Below, one piece after another: positions 23,101-35,200 of a DNA stretch of 64,000 bases. The notes under the pieces are model-generated. The model searched no databases. It was not told the origin of the DNA and worked only from the letters and a program-made list of their open reading frames with translations. The stretch is taken from NCBI GenBank assembly GCA_001557505.1, contig LSAX01000007.1, positions 1,550,001 to 1,614,000 of the forward strand, given 5' to 3'. The first letter of the stretch is position 1. Each line of letters starts with the position of its first letter. The stretch is from Reticulascus tulasneorum (taxonomy: Eukaryota; Ascomycota; Sordariomycetes; Glomerellales; Reticulascaceae). Made by a program: the position numbers and the translations under genes.

Positions 23101-26100
23101 CAGAGTCTGTGGTGACTCGGGCCACTTTCTTGACCGAATCTGTGGAGCCTCCCAGTGCTACATGTCTCTGTCATTGCACACAACTGCCGAAACCCGACTG
23201 CAGGGGTGTCTCCGACGATCTTGACCCGCACAGCGACCCCCTTGGCAAAATCCAACATCGCTCGAGTCTCTGGCTAGCCGCGGTCAAGGATTTCGTGCTT
23301 CTCAGAACTCGGAATTGCGGTTGTAACACAAGACGGGACCAAGTTACTGGACAGTTCCACAAGGCGACGCAGGAGACCCGTCCACAGGCCAGGGAGCCCA
23401 GTCATCTTCCCCGCTTCAACGCAGCCTCCCCCAGCATGGTGTCTTCAGATGCGGGCTTTCTTTAGCCGGCAAGGCCTTCCCTATTAACATGGAAAAGATC
23501 TGCAACAAGCCGCACATGGTCTCAGCGGGAATAGCTTGAGCATGGCTGGTCGCAGGTCAGGCCAATTCGCTCCACCCTTCTGCCTGCATTCAACCTAAAC
23601 CGCGGGGCCGGGATCAGAGGCGGGTAAGGCAGCTGGCCGAGTCTATTTTGACGACTTATATCAATTCGCGATGGTGTATGTATCACCAATCATCCCGGAA
23701 TAAGCTCGGCGACTCATATTCGACAGCATGTCCGCCACTAGTTGGGATTACTGAATTGTAAATAGGTGCGTCGCCAATATATCTTCTCTGCTTGCTTGAA
23801 GCCTTTCAATATGGGGATTTCCTGCGGATTGCTGGGGGTTAGATTAAGTTACCCTCATGTTGACCTTGTCAAAATGAAGTACTTATACCATCCCGGGAAA
23901 CCTGCATGCAGTGAATCAACCGTCCTAATGAAATAAAGACACCTTGCAGCCTTGTATATGCATGCCATCATTGGCACTTGCATCTCTCCTGATTTTCCAA
24001 TCAGGGACATTTGGCGGCTTCGCCTGAATAGTCCCGTGGGCCAGGAATGCTACCGACGACACCAGTAGTCATTTGAAAGGACGGCAAGCAAATCAAAATG
24101 CCAAACAACCCGAATGGGCCGATCTTCCGTTCCGTATAGTGCGGCCGGTGGCGATCGGGACAATGAGAGGCTCAACCAATGGGAGAGTTATCGTGACAGG
24201 ATCCCGCCAATATAGAGAGTATTGGGTTACACGGGCAGCAATCTCTCTTCCACAAAGCCTTACAAACCGGTCTCACAGATGAAACGTAAGGAAGAGGATA
24301 TCCAATGTTGCAGAGGCTGTTCCGACTTGACAAGAACGAGACCACTGACAGACAGATTCAGGGATGGTCAAAGGTATCTTGAAGGAGGACAGTTTGTGGG
24401 CCCTCTTAGTGAACGGATTGGGTGTGTAGGCCACTCGGCCAGTTGTTGCCCCTGATTATGATGAAATCCTTGAAAGAGAGAACTCAGTTGTGGTCACGAG
24501 AGAGTTGTGGATTGCAGCCTAGGACAAAGAATCGTCAAACGGCGAGATGTTGTTCGCTTCGCTAGGCTGTGAAGACCTCGCTTCCAAACGCCCAATGGGA
24601 TGGCTGCCGGAAGGCTTCAGCCAACAATGCCACTGATCAACCTACCGCCTGCATTGGAGTGCGTCCCCGAACGTGCTGGCGCCGGCCTGGCGCTGTCATG
24701 TACTGACAATCGACAATGACAAGGGGCATTCGCGTCCACTGGCTGGCTGGGGAGGTGGGAAAACCCAGGAGAAATCCACTAAGACGTTCTGGATTATTTA
24801 GCTTCGATAGTAGCGAACCCCTCGGGATGGTCGCCGTTCAAGGTGAATGGCAGAAGCATCGAACGACGGCGATGGAGCGGGACATGTACCCCTTAGTAAC
24901 TCCCCCCTTCCATCTAGCGGCTTCATCGAGTAGCACATCGACACCACCACACCTATGATCGACGACCATCCATCCACGCCCCCGGGCCTCATAAGCCCAT
25001 CTCCAGCCCAGCCGTTGTCCCCCACCTGCACGATTGGAAGAGGCAGTGACAGACAGACATGCAACTCGCAGCAAGCTGGACTCGCAAAGTCCTGGATGCA
25101 GATGGCACTAGACCCCAAAGCGAAGGTTGGATCACCATTGCACAAGTTCTGTATCAAGTATAACGCTGCAATGCAGCGGAATTCCCCGACCAAGCCTTTG
25201 TTTTTGGGGGATCGTCGCGGCATTGCCTCGCCTTTGGTTTGTGTGCTTCTCCTGTGGTGTGTGGACGAGGGTGGCTGGCACCCCATCCCAACCGGCCGTG
25301 GCGTTCGTTCCGCCCTCCTGCAATGAACATGGGCTTTTCGCGAGCTGAAGGTGGGAAAAAAGGACGCTACTGCTTGGAACCACACAACCTATTTTCCCAT
25401 TGCTGCAGACCGGAAAAAGCAAAGTAAGCGTGGCCAGGCTTACCTGACCTTGGGGTGCTGGAGACTGCCGTGTCTCCCCCCAGATAAAATCACTCAACGG
25501 ATATGGGCATGGTCAAACCTTGTTTTGGGGGCATTAGCCGAATGGAGATGGTCGCCACAGGCGGCTTTGGGGGCTATAGGGTCGAATAAAGGGAGAACGG
25601 GGGAAAAGGGGTCCAGCCCCGGGATACACTTGTCTGACTGGCATCTCCAGTGGCTTCGATAGCCTGCTTGGTAGTGGATGTCGGCGATCTCGCTTCGAGA
25701 GACGGTGAGTCTTGGCCGGCTCGGTATGTTTTTGGGCAAAGCCAGAGCTTCCAAGATTCTTCAGCCTTCGCGCTGCTGTCCAAGATGGAGCGAGCGCCAA
25801 GTGACAGCGTCATTTGAATCTCTCCGGGCCATGATGTCGCGTAGAATCACGCAATCTGTGACACAGAGAACAGTATTCCCACCTTGACTTGGTCCTTGGC
25901 GACATGCGCCTGGACGTCTTCTTAAGCTTTCACCTGGCGTGATGCATGACTATGTTGGCTTGGTGGACCAGGTGGTTTGACAGCGCCCCGTCGGGACTGA
26001 GATCCATGCCAACCTAGTGACAACTCTGGCCTGGACCCCATCGCCATGTCAGAGGTTCATGTCCTTGCTCCAGGTTCTGGCTGGTGTTCTACTTCATTCT

Positions 26101-27671
26101 CGAGCAGCTATTATGATCAAAAGCGGTGGCTTGCTCGATAGCGTAGTTCCAGATGCCCGTTTGGATTCCTCTCATATGTATTCCTTGTCACTGAGCTCCG
26201 TATTTATAGTTCTCCAGCAGTGCCTAAAATGTGGGAATACAATAACCAACATTCCATTCCCGTGGGTTCGGGCTATCGGGGCCAAATCCAGGAACGGGAA
26301 ACCTTTAATAGATCCGGTGCGTTGCGAATAAACCACGTATTCAACTGCAGATGCACCAGAATTTGTCACAATCCCCAAGTCATACATATCTCTTAGCACG
26401 ACCTTGAAAGCAAATCCGCCCCTCAGGGATTGATGGGATATTTTCACAAAACCCAGGTTCCCGTTTAGGAGTAAATCAGTTGCTGGGAATGCTTCAAAGC
26501 CCCCCCTTTATGAGTTGGAAATAAGCCCCTTAATTATACACTAAACAACTTCCCGGTAACTTTGGTATCTCGTGCAGCAAGCAAAATGAGGAGACATAAA
26601 CGCAAGAGAAGGCAAGAGAACCCACGCACAGCTCTCCAACTCCAGATGTCCCCTTTCCACCATATAATAGACCTTACATCCACCATGGCTGCAAACTCCT
26701 AACCCCCCTTTTGCGAATCGTTCTCCACTGTAATCGTTCCGATGCATGCCGAGCCGGACACCTTGATCTATGTGTCCGCTTTCATCCATCTCTTGTGATG
26801 ATTCCCCTTTCACCCTGAGGCGTTGCCAAAAATCACCACCGGACTGTCCCCATCCCATCTCCATCCAGGTCTTTTCCAACCACTGTTCGATGTGATTCGA
26901 TAGCGGCTCGAGCGAAAGGGAGGCTTGAAGTCCGAGAGTCGATGTCGGTAACGTTCGAGGAGCTGGCGGCCTGTCTTCGAACCCCAATTCCCCTGTTCAA
27001 CTTTTGTCCCATACCACAGAATAGAACCATATAAGAATACAGACGTAAAAATGAAACAAAAAAATCCCGCAAAGGGGAGAGCAAACAGACATAATGAAAC
27101 CTTTGTCTAGTCCTGGAATCCCATTAATTCCATCCTGAAAAACAGATCATGGTGCTGAAATAGTACCGATGATCCCCCAATCGTTGCTGTAGAAGACACT
27201 GTCCCGTTCTAGTGCGAACTTTGTTGTGCTTCCTTTCGGCACCTCGGCCGTGGAGGTGATTTGTTCTTGTAGCCCGCACCCCTACTCAAACACTCGAGTA
27301 TCCCTGACGCCTTGGTTCCCATTGCCCTAATCCCATGCCCTTTTTCCAACCGCCGCCTGCCTTTTTGCATATCTGGTCGTTGTTACTTGTACTATTATGT
27401 ATGCGGGTTATTGCTCTGTGGAGTGCTCAGGTTGGCATATCTGCCGAGTTCGTGTCCATGGGCCTGAGCCAGAGCTGAGTTCGAGAGAGAAATCTGTCAG
27501 CTATGAGAATCATGCTCGGGAGCATCCATATCCTATACCATGCCTCGCAGACATAGGTGTAGCCGATTTTGGGCCGTGTTGAGCCTCCCGCTTTAGGGAG
27601 AGATGGCGGAGGAGAGCGTCTACGACGTTTTATGGCTGTGGGTCGAATAGCTCATCGCCCAACGTCTTTTT
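20138..27671. other. 7.5-kb gene-free interval
   Basis: Between the copper transporter start and the C2H2 gene stop I find no supportable gene. The first kilobase should contain the copper transporter promoter. Open frames reach 195 codons (24798-25385, minus) but show no domain, codon pattern or splice context. No transposon ORF, terminal repeat or strong AT bias was recognised. Confidence 0.45.
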
Positions 27672-29211
27672 CTATTGCTCCCTCTTCGTGATAACAGGGC
27701 TTTCTGATGTGCCGTCACTCAAAGCCTCAGATCGACCTGGCGGAGAGTTGTTGCTGCCATCATTGGCGTTTGATCCATCTCCATCGTTCTTTCCCGTGCC
27801 GCAGCCTTTGACAAGACGATGTCTCTGTGCCAGAAAGTCAGTAAAGTCTCGGTATAGCTTCCTGCAGCATACGGTTGTAAATGAGTGGAATTGAGGGGAC
27901 TGAAGTCTGCATTAGGAAACGAGCTTTCGCCCCATGAAGCGATTGTCCATCTCGTGCAAGTCGATATTCTAAAGAAGAGAAATAGAACCACCGCTCGTGC
28001 TCGCAACTCACCTTCAATGCATCTTTCCTGGAGAAGCTCTTGTCGCAGTAGTTGCAGGGAAACGGCTTGACAGCCAAATGAATCCGCTTGTGTCTCTTCA
28101 GGTCGTGATTTCGGTTGAACGATTGCTGGCACTGATCGCACTTGAAGGGTCGTTCGGTCTGTGGATTAGGCTGACCATGTCCATGTCCATACATTCCAGG
28201 ATGACCCATGTGATGATGCCCCCCGTGGAACCCAGCACCAACATTCATTCCCGGCACCAATGACATCTGACCGCTTGGGTTGTTCAGATTTGACATGATT
28301 GGCATCGAAGGCACCTGATGATACGGGTAGCCGCGATACGGCTGAGGCGGTGCCATCCCTGACGACTGATTGGCAATCGAGTGAAGCCCTCTGGCGGGCC
28401 CAGACGAAGTCGTCGGTGATGGTGCTGTTGGGGAGTGTTGAGGATGGTGAAATGGTGGGAAGTTCGACTGCTGAGGTGTTGATGAAGAGTAGTAGCTAGG
28501 AGTTGGCGGTGGTCGAGAATACGGGTCCACGTGTGCGGTCGCACTCGAGGGGGTAGGAGGCTGGGTTGAAACTGGCGTCTGCGAGCTGAGAATGGAGCCC
28601 TGTGGTGCTGGCGGGGCTTGTGACGGCAAGCTCGCAGAGTTCGAGCCAGCGCCTCCCTGCGAATAAGCTGTTTGAAACGGTTGATGGTGAACTTGCCCGT
28701 AGGGTGGCGGAGGAAGCCCTTCACCTCCAGTCGCCGGGGACTGGGAGCTTCGAGATCCTGGGTACGGCATAGACGGGGATTGGTCGTACGCATTTGCTCT
28801 GGACGCGTACGGAGGAGGGGCTGCTAGTGGCCCTTGGCTCTGGGCAGAACTGTAAGTGTAGGAGCTGTTTCCCGGCGTGGGCCAAGATCCATGATGAACA
28901 TTTCCCGAGTAGTACTGCTGAAGACCACTCGTGGTTTGGGAGCTTTGCGAGCTACCAGTATTCACTGAAGACAGCGGACTTATGCCGTCGGCGCCCCCTG
29001 GAGGCATCGTCAGAATAGAGCTGCCAGCATTTGTAGGAGTAGGTGGTGGAGGATGAGCAGCAGGGGGTTGCGGAGCAGATGGTGCTGGCGGGAAGTGATG
29101 AGGATTTCTATGCATACTGGGAATCTCTTGGTTTGGCGGTGGAGGCAACTGGAAGTGTGGTAGTGTTTGGTGAACTCCCCTACGAGCCGTAAAGCTCGCC
29201 GCCGTCTCCAT
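27672..29211 (-). CDS. C2H2 zinc-finger transcription factor, FlbC-like
   Basis: Two exons on the minus strand, 28012-29211 and 27672-27824, with a 187-bp intron (27825-28011), giving 450 aa. Residues 1 to ~340 are low-complexity, rich in P, S, Q, G and H, with a His/Gly patch (about 330-345). Two adjacent fingers follow. The first is C-x2-C-x12-H-x3-H (358-378, FKCDQCQQSFNRNHDLKRHK onwards). The second is C-x2-C-x12-H-x5-C (386-408), with Cys as last ligand. The tail of ~40 residues is acidic and S/N-rich. The finger pair recalls A. nidulans FlbC, an activator of conidiation, from memory only; other two-finger regulators are possible. The intron falls between K400 and R401, inside finger 2, so only spliced mRNA encodes a complete second finger. 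The 5' flank is 11.2 kb. Confidence 0.88.
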
Positions 29212-32200
29212 CGTCGTTGGATCAGCTGGTGATCTTTGGCTCGCTCCTGCCTCTTACTGCCTGCTTGCCCGCTTCGAAGCTGGCAGTCAATCAGGCTACG
29301 CGCCTATCCTAGAAAGCGGGATGGATTGCCTGGGAAGGGAAGGTCCGAGAACGCTTCGCAGCAACCTTCGGATTCGACAGTCGAAGCAAAGCTTTCGAAG
29401 ATGCTGGGGTCGTCTGTGTCATCTACTTCAACAGTAGACGAATGCCGAACGGACGCAAGTGTATGGGAACGAACACAAAACGGCAAGAGGTTTTTGATAC
29501 TCCAGGAACTAAGAACGCTGCGGCTGCGTGGGTTTTAAGGTTCCTTGGAATGTGGGAGAGTGGTGTCGTGTGTCGATCACCAAAATGGCGGCGCCGACTT
29601 GGAGGCGTCTGTCGAATATATGTAGCTTGTTAATGGTGCGGGACTTGGGTGTTGGGGTCTGGGACGGGATCTCCTTGGGTCAAAGCCAGCCTGGTCTACA
29701 CTAGCTCGGGAGGGCTGAAAGGGCTGCTCTCATGCTTGTGAAAGAGAGAGATGATTTAAGACAAAAGGTTACGAGAGGGTACCATAGGCTTCAGCTAGAG
29801 GTACCGGGGGGTGTGTGTGTCTTGGCTGGGAACAGACCAGGCCTGCCCTTCAACACAACGAGTGAAACCTAAGGCATAGCAGAGTGTTGGGAGAACGAGG
29901 TGATGGGTCTCTAGGACGGTTCGTGATTCATCGATCTGAATGAATGGGGGCACTGGCATGCAGTGTATGCTGGACGGTATGTACCTGGAAGATGGGGGGG
30001 GGGGACAGTCCTGGTTGACCCGCGGCTTGTATCGATGAGTGAGACCTGGGCGGTACCATTAGGGGGGTGGGTGGCCTATGGGAGAATGTGTACGAGGCAG
30101 GCTCTCGGGACTGTAGACTGGGAGAAAGGGGGTGGGTGGTCCACGATAGGCGCCGGCCCTTGAGATTAAACGTTATTACTCATTGGGACGACAGCTGGTG
30201 TTGTGAACGACAAGTATCGAACACGCGAGGGGAAAGGCTCGCTCGGGAATCACAAAACAGTCAAGGGGGGTCGGGCAACAGTCTGTGGACGGCGAATGCC
30301 AGGAGGAAGGGTGGACGAATCGGTTCAGGCCTGCTGTCAGCAGTCAGTAAGTAACAACTTGGAGCTTGGGAAGAACGAGAAAAGAAGACCTGGCAGTGTG
30401 TGTAAAGAATGTTGAGGCGTGAGGATGGGGGGGCATAACGAGGACAGAGACAAGAGGCTTGAACCCTGTCACCGGCACAGCTCCCCAATTCTATGCACCA
30501 AACCTCCGGGATCTGTCTCCCATGGTACCCCTTGACCAATATTTGCCTGGCAATATGACTGCTTTTAGTATCTATCTCGCCTGTGCTCGGTTTCCCCCAA
30601 AATGCCAACTGCGAGGTGGTATCGTCAACTGAGACGATGACAATAGTTTAATGTTGCCCGCTCGCTGTCGGGGGCACGAGATTAACTGACAGCGTCCTCG
30701 AATAGAATGTCGATGGAACTTTGATTGAACGAATATTTGACTTTTTGCAGCCCGTGGATACTTCGCGCTGTGAACGGATCGTCCCCAAGACAAGGAAAGT
30801 ATTGATTGTGGTACCTCCATCCGGGCTGGATCCCACCAGCCAGGATTATTAGACCACCCCCCGGAACCTTAGCTTATTGCATTTATGACAAGGCCCCAGG
30901 TCGGGTTATTGTCCTGACTCCTCGACCCGCCATTTTAGCTTTCGAGACCCCCGTCCGAGGGCTGAGTAGTATTCGCGCCCCCCGGAGTGTTTGGAGGTGA
31001 TGGCGGCCATGGTACGAGTCCCTGGGCGCCATCCGCTTCGAAGAACCGTGGGTCGGTCATGCTCTGGGCGGGGGGGGCAGACGCATTGCTCTAAACATGG
31101 CCACACAGACACCACCATCCATCATTGAGGGAGGTGCTGACCGAGGGTCGGCTGTCTTGGCGTTTATTGGGGAAATCGAAGATGTTGTCCGCCTCGATCT
31201 GACTTGGTGGAGCTTCAGCAACGACACTTGCCCAATAAGGATTGCCTACAACGATCTGCTGGAGCCTCTCTCATCGAACACGATGATCTTGCTACGCCGT
31301 GCAATGTGGTAATGCTATTGGAGAGACCACTAGGTTTGGGGATCGCTTTTAATGAGCGCGCGGCCGGGAAAAGTAAGCTGGAATGGCACACACCAAAGAG
31401 ATGTGCGTGCGCAGCTACCAAACCAGGGAATTTTGCCATTGAGCTCAAAGAAGGGAAGCTCTTTTGGGACGCAGACACAGGTCCGGAACATGAAAGCTAG
31501 CAATGCAGTATCTGTACCTCACCAGCTGCTCTGAGATTATCGCGACAAGGTGCCCTGCAAGTATGTACCCTTCACTTGTGGTGATAAACGAAGGCCACAA
31601 CACAGGGTTTGCATGGAATAACGACGTCTCTTGGCTTTCGGCATGAGGAGAAACAGGCGAGACGAGATGGCACCCGAAACGCCAAAAAGTGTACTTTTCC
31701 CCCAATTTCCCATGAGGAATCTTCTTAGCCTTACCGTTATGGCAACGCAATCCCTTTCTAGTTAGGGGGCTAGGCTCTCACACCCGGAACACGCAAAAGC
31801 GCTTGCGCCTCATGCTCGCCGTGTCGCGCCGTCGTTCTGCTGGGAAGAGTTGAGATGATCCACAGGCCCGTTCTTAATTGAGCTCGGACATTTTGCGCCT
31901 CAATGCCATCTGATCTGACGATGACTTTTCAACCACATTGACACCTTGCCATAGGCGTGGTGCAGATACCATCGAATGACAAAGCGAAGGCCGACGATAT
32001 CGTTACCTAATCGTCTCCGTCCGCCCAACCGAGAGATAGGTGGAAATGCACAGCAAAGGGGGAATCGGATGCGTTTTCGAGCATCCTGTTGGAGTTGGTC
32101 ATCGCTCCGCAACTCATCGCGAGATTCGCACAATGCTGGGGAAGATTGCTGAGACTGGGAGATCCATCCAGTCCCAGCGGGGCCTCGTTTGGTCCTCGTC

Positions 32201-35200
32201 GACCGTCGCAGAATCAAAGACATTCCTGTCCTTTCTCTCCGTGTTCCGACGAACGTTTCTTCTTCTGCGATCCGTAGGAGACAGGCCGCCTTTCCGCCAA
32301 GCCCCCCAATGTGAACACGTTGCATGGGATGTGCAGCCACACCCTCAGCTGAACCACTCTATCACACATTTGATTGCAGATGTGTGGGTAGGTCGATTCG
32401 CGGGCGGGGGGTAATCCCAGAAATGGCTCAAGCATGTCTCGCTCTAGCCCTTTCCACTACATCCAGTAGGCGGGTGCTAAGAAACGCCACTAGTGCATGC
32501 TGCAGCTGCACAGGATCACCTATGGTTCCATTGGGTCGCCGGAAATCCAGATGGAGGAAACTTCTTGTGACCCTTTCCTCAATGTCCGAGTGTGATTCGA
32601 AGCGGGGACTGGGATGCCTTGTTGAATGGATATGTCCCGAGTAATCTGTACGTATGTAGTATGTATGTATGGTACGAAGTACTCAGGGTAAGTACCTCGG
32701 CCACGGTTAGCAGATGTCTTTATTGGATTTTCCTCTTCTTAAAGTACGGAACTCGATTCTCGTGCCCCGCGCGGTGTGGTGTGTACCTTTCATGGCAGGC
32801 AAGCGAGCGACAAAGACTGTTCGCCTGCTGCAACCATAGCATTTCAGCTATTTATTACCAATGTGCGAGCGTGGTTGTCGAAAGAACAACGTCCCAAGTC
32901 CCGAGTTATGCTTGCGGCTTGCTTCCACAATGCAGGGGCCATTCACATCGCTGGGATCACCACAACGCAGCTGCGGCATCCACGAAAAATCTAGGTTGGC
33001 GCGTTGGGTTCTCAGGGATAGAGGCACCACAGACAACAATTACCGCCATCTGGCTTCGCCTAAGGAACCCGTCGCCGTTCTGGCGTCGCGGGTGTGACAA
33101 TGGCTGATTATGCCCCCAAATGGGCAACTGTCCTGTGTGTTCTTCGATTCAGCCTGTTTGGGGCTTGCCTCTTTTCGATTGCTCCCAGACTTATCTGACT
33201 TTGTGCCGCCCCGGTAAGTAGCTTGCTGCAAGCTCTCCCAGATGCGGGATATCTGCATCGTATCCATGCCGCTATTGGAGAGTGGTCAATGCTCGCTGTC
33301 ATCCATGCTTGGGGCATTCCCGCTCTATTACGAGCTAACCTAAAACGAGGTTAACCCAATTGGAGAGACTAGCCTTGCCTCTATTCGGGAATTTTTGACG
33401 AGAGGAATGGGGGTTGCAATGTGTTTGATCTCCCAATCGAAGGTTGTGTGACAAACTTCATTAATGAGATTATCAGAGCCGTTGATGATCTTTATGAACA
33501 GACATCGATGAGATAGTCGAGACAAAGCACAATGACGAACACCCCCGACATTGATTCCAAAATTAGATGGCATGAAATCGAACATTTCAAGCACGTACCC
33601 AGCTACTAAGATTGGGTTCCCACGCTTCTGTTAGTAGCTGGCACTGCAGACTCTCTCGTGTAACCCCAAATTGCCAAGATAATAGCTGTGAAAAGAAACT
33701 AGGGCAGGCAGATGTAGCTCCCAGCCCGGATTCCAAGGGGCATTATCAAACTAGAGCTGGAATGCCAGGACTGTTCCTGTGCCGAAGATCAGGTGCAGAG
33801 CTACGCAACCAATCCTACACCGAGCTCGTCATTACGCAGCATGCCGGTCTCTCTTTTGACGCTATTGCCAGCGCCATACCGCCAAATTGCAGGTTTCTTT
33901 CTCCGAACTTTTTTTTTTTTTGAGATGCACACTAGAGGGGGATCGGGCTTGGCATCTACATTGTGGGCGCGACAATCCTGCCCTTGGCGCGAACTCGAAG
34001 TCCTTCTACATAAATCCGTCCAAGACTCTGCAGGTTGTGCATTAAACAAGGTTAATGGAGGGTTGTGAGCCTGGCCATCTTCCCTGCTCGCGTTAGCGTA
34101 AAACGGTAAGGATCTGGATGGGAAAGGAAGGACTTTGTCCAAGATCCGAGTGTAGTTCCATATGACGGACAAGCAGTTCAAAGATCACAAGTTGATCGAC
34201 GTGGGATCATTGGGGTTTAGTGTAACCCCCTAGAGAGCTGACCCGGTGCCATGCCATGCTGCGGAATCCATCCGCCACGAGACCGGTCTGTGTGTGTGGC
34301 ATTTTCTCATCATGGTCTAGTTTAGCCAGCCCCCTAACGACGCTTGGGAACAGGAACCCCTGGCAAGCCCCCTTTCTGGGGTTGAAGCAAACCGGGTACC
34401 GTGAATTTCGTCTCGATAGTGTCCTAGCGGTTAAATAAATGCAACTGACGTGAACAAGAGCAGTGTCGCATTGCGGTCATTATATTCATCAGTGGCAGTC
34501 CTCCAGGTTCCGTCGCACATAGGGATGGGGTTGGATGCTTAAATTGATTTGCTATCAGAGGCCGAGACATGCATCTTGCAACCCACAACGATGAGCAATC
34601 CCCAAGTTGTCCAGGGTTGGGATTCAAATGAGGTGGGATAACTGATGCCGCTGCTGACAGACAGACGACTGTCTAAAACAGCTGTGAGCCGACCCCCAGA
34701 AAACCTGCCAAGCGGTAAACGAAGGATTGTGATTTTACACCTCTGGATTCGCGGAAATTGAAATATTGCTGGCCGCTATTTCGCGGACGCATCCTGTGCT
34801 TGTGCTCGGGGGATGGCTCTATTGTTCTGGAGATGCTGTAAGTGCTGTTTCCCGGCCCTTGCTAATATCAACCAAGTCAGATCGGCGGCAGGCAGTGAAC
34901 GTCGACACGTCTGGAGGGAGATTAAGCTGCATCAAACGAAACTACGACAGTCTCAAGCCTGCTGCTAGTCCCGACCGCTTTTAGGAGGCATTAGCTGGCG
35001 GCGCTGCAGTACAGAATGCTGGCGTGCAGACAGACTTGTGTGACGTGAATCCATCACTCCGACTTTTGGCATGATAGGAAGAACCCTGCATCTTACACGG
35101 CCGGCTGTTTGCTGAGAGTCCGTCACAGCGTAGTACTTCGTAGTGACGATACGAACGGTACGGACGTATAGCGTGCCAATATCCCTGCACGTACAGGGGG

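Noticed and set aside
24798..25385. 195-codon minus-strand frame
   Set aside because: No domain, signal peptide or splice context; other frames over the same DNA are also open.
32592..33107. 171-codon plus-strand frame
   Set aside because: Residue pattern is not protein-like, and it starts beside TATG/GTAC repeats.
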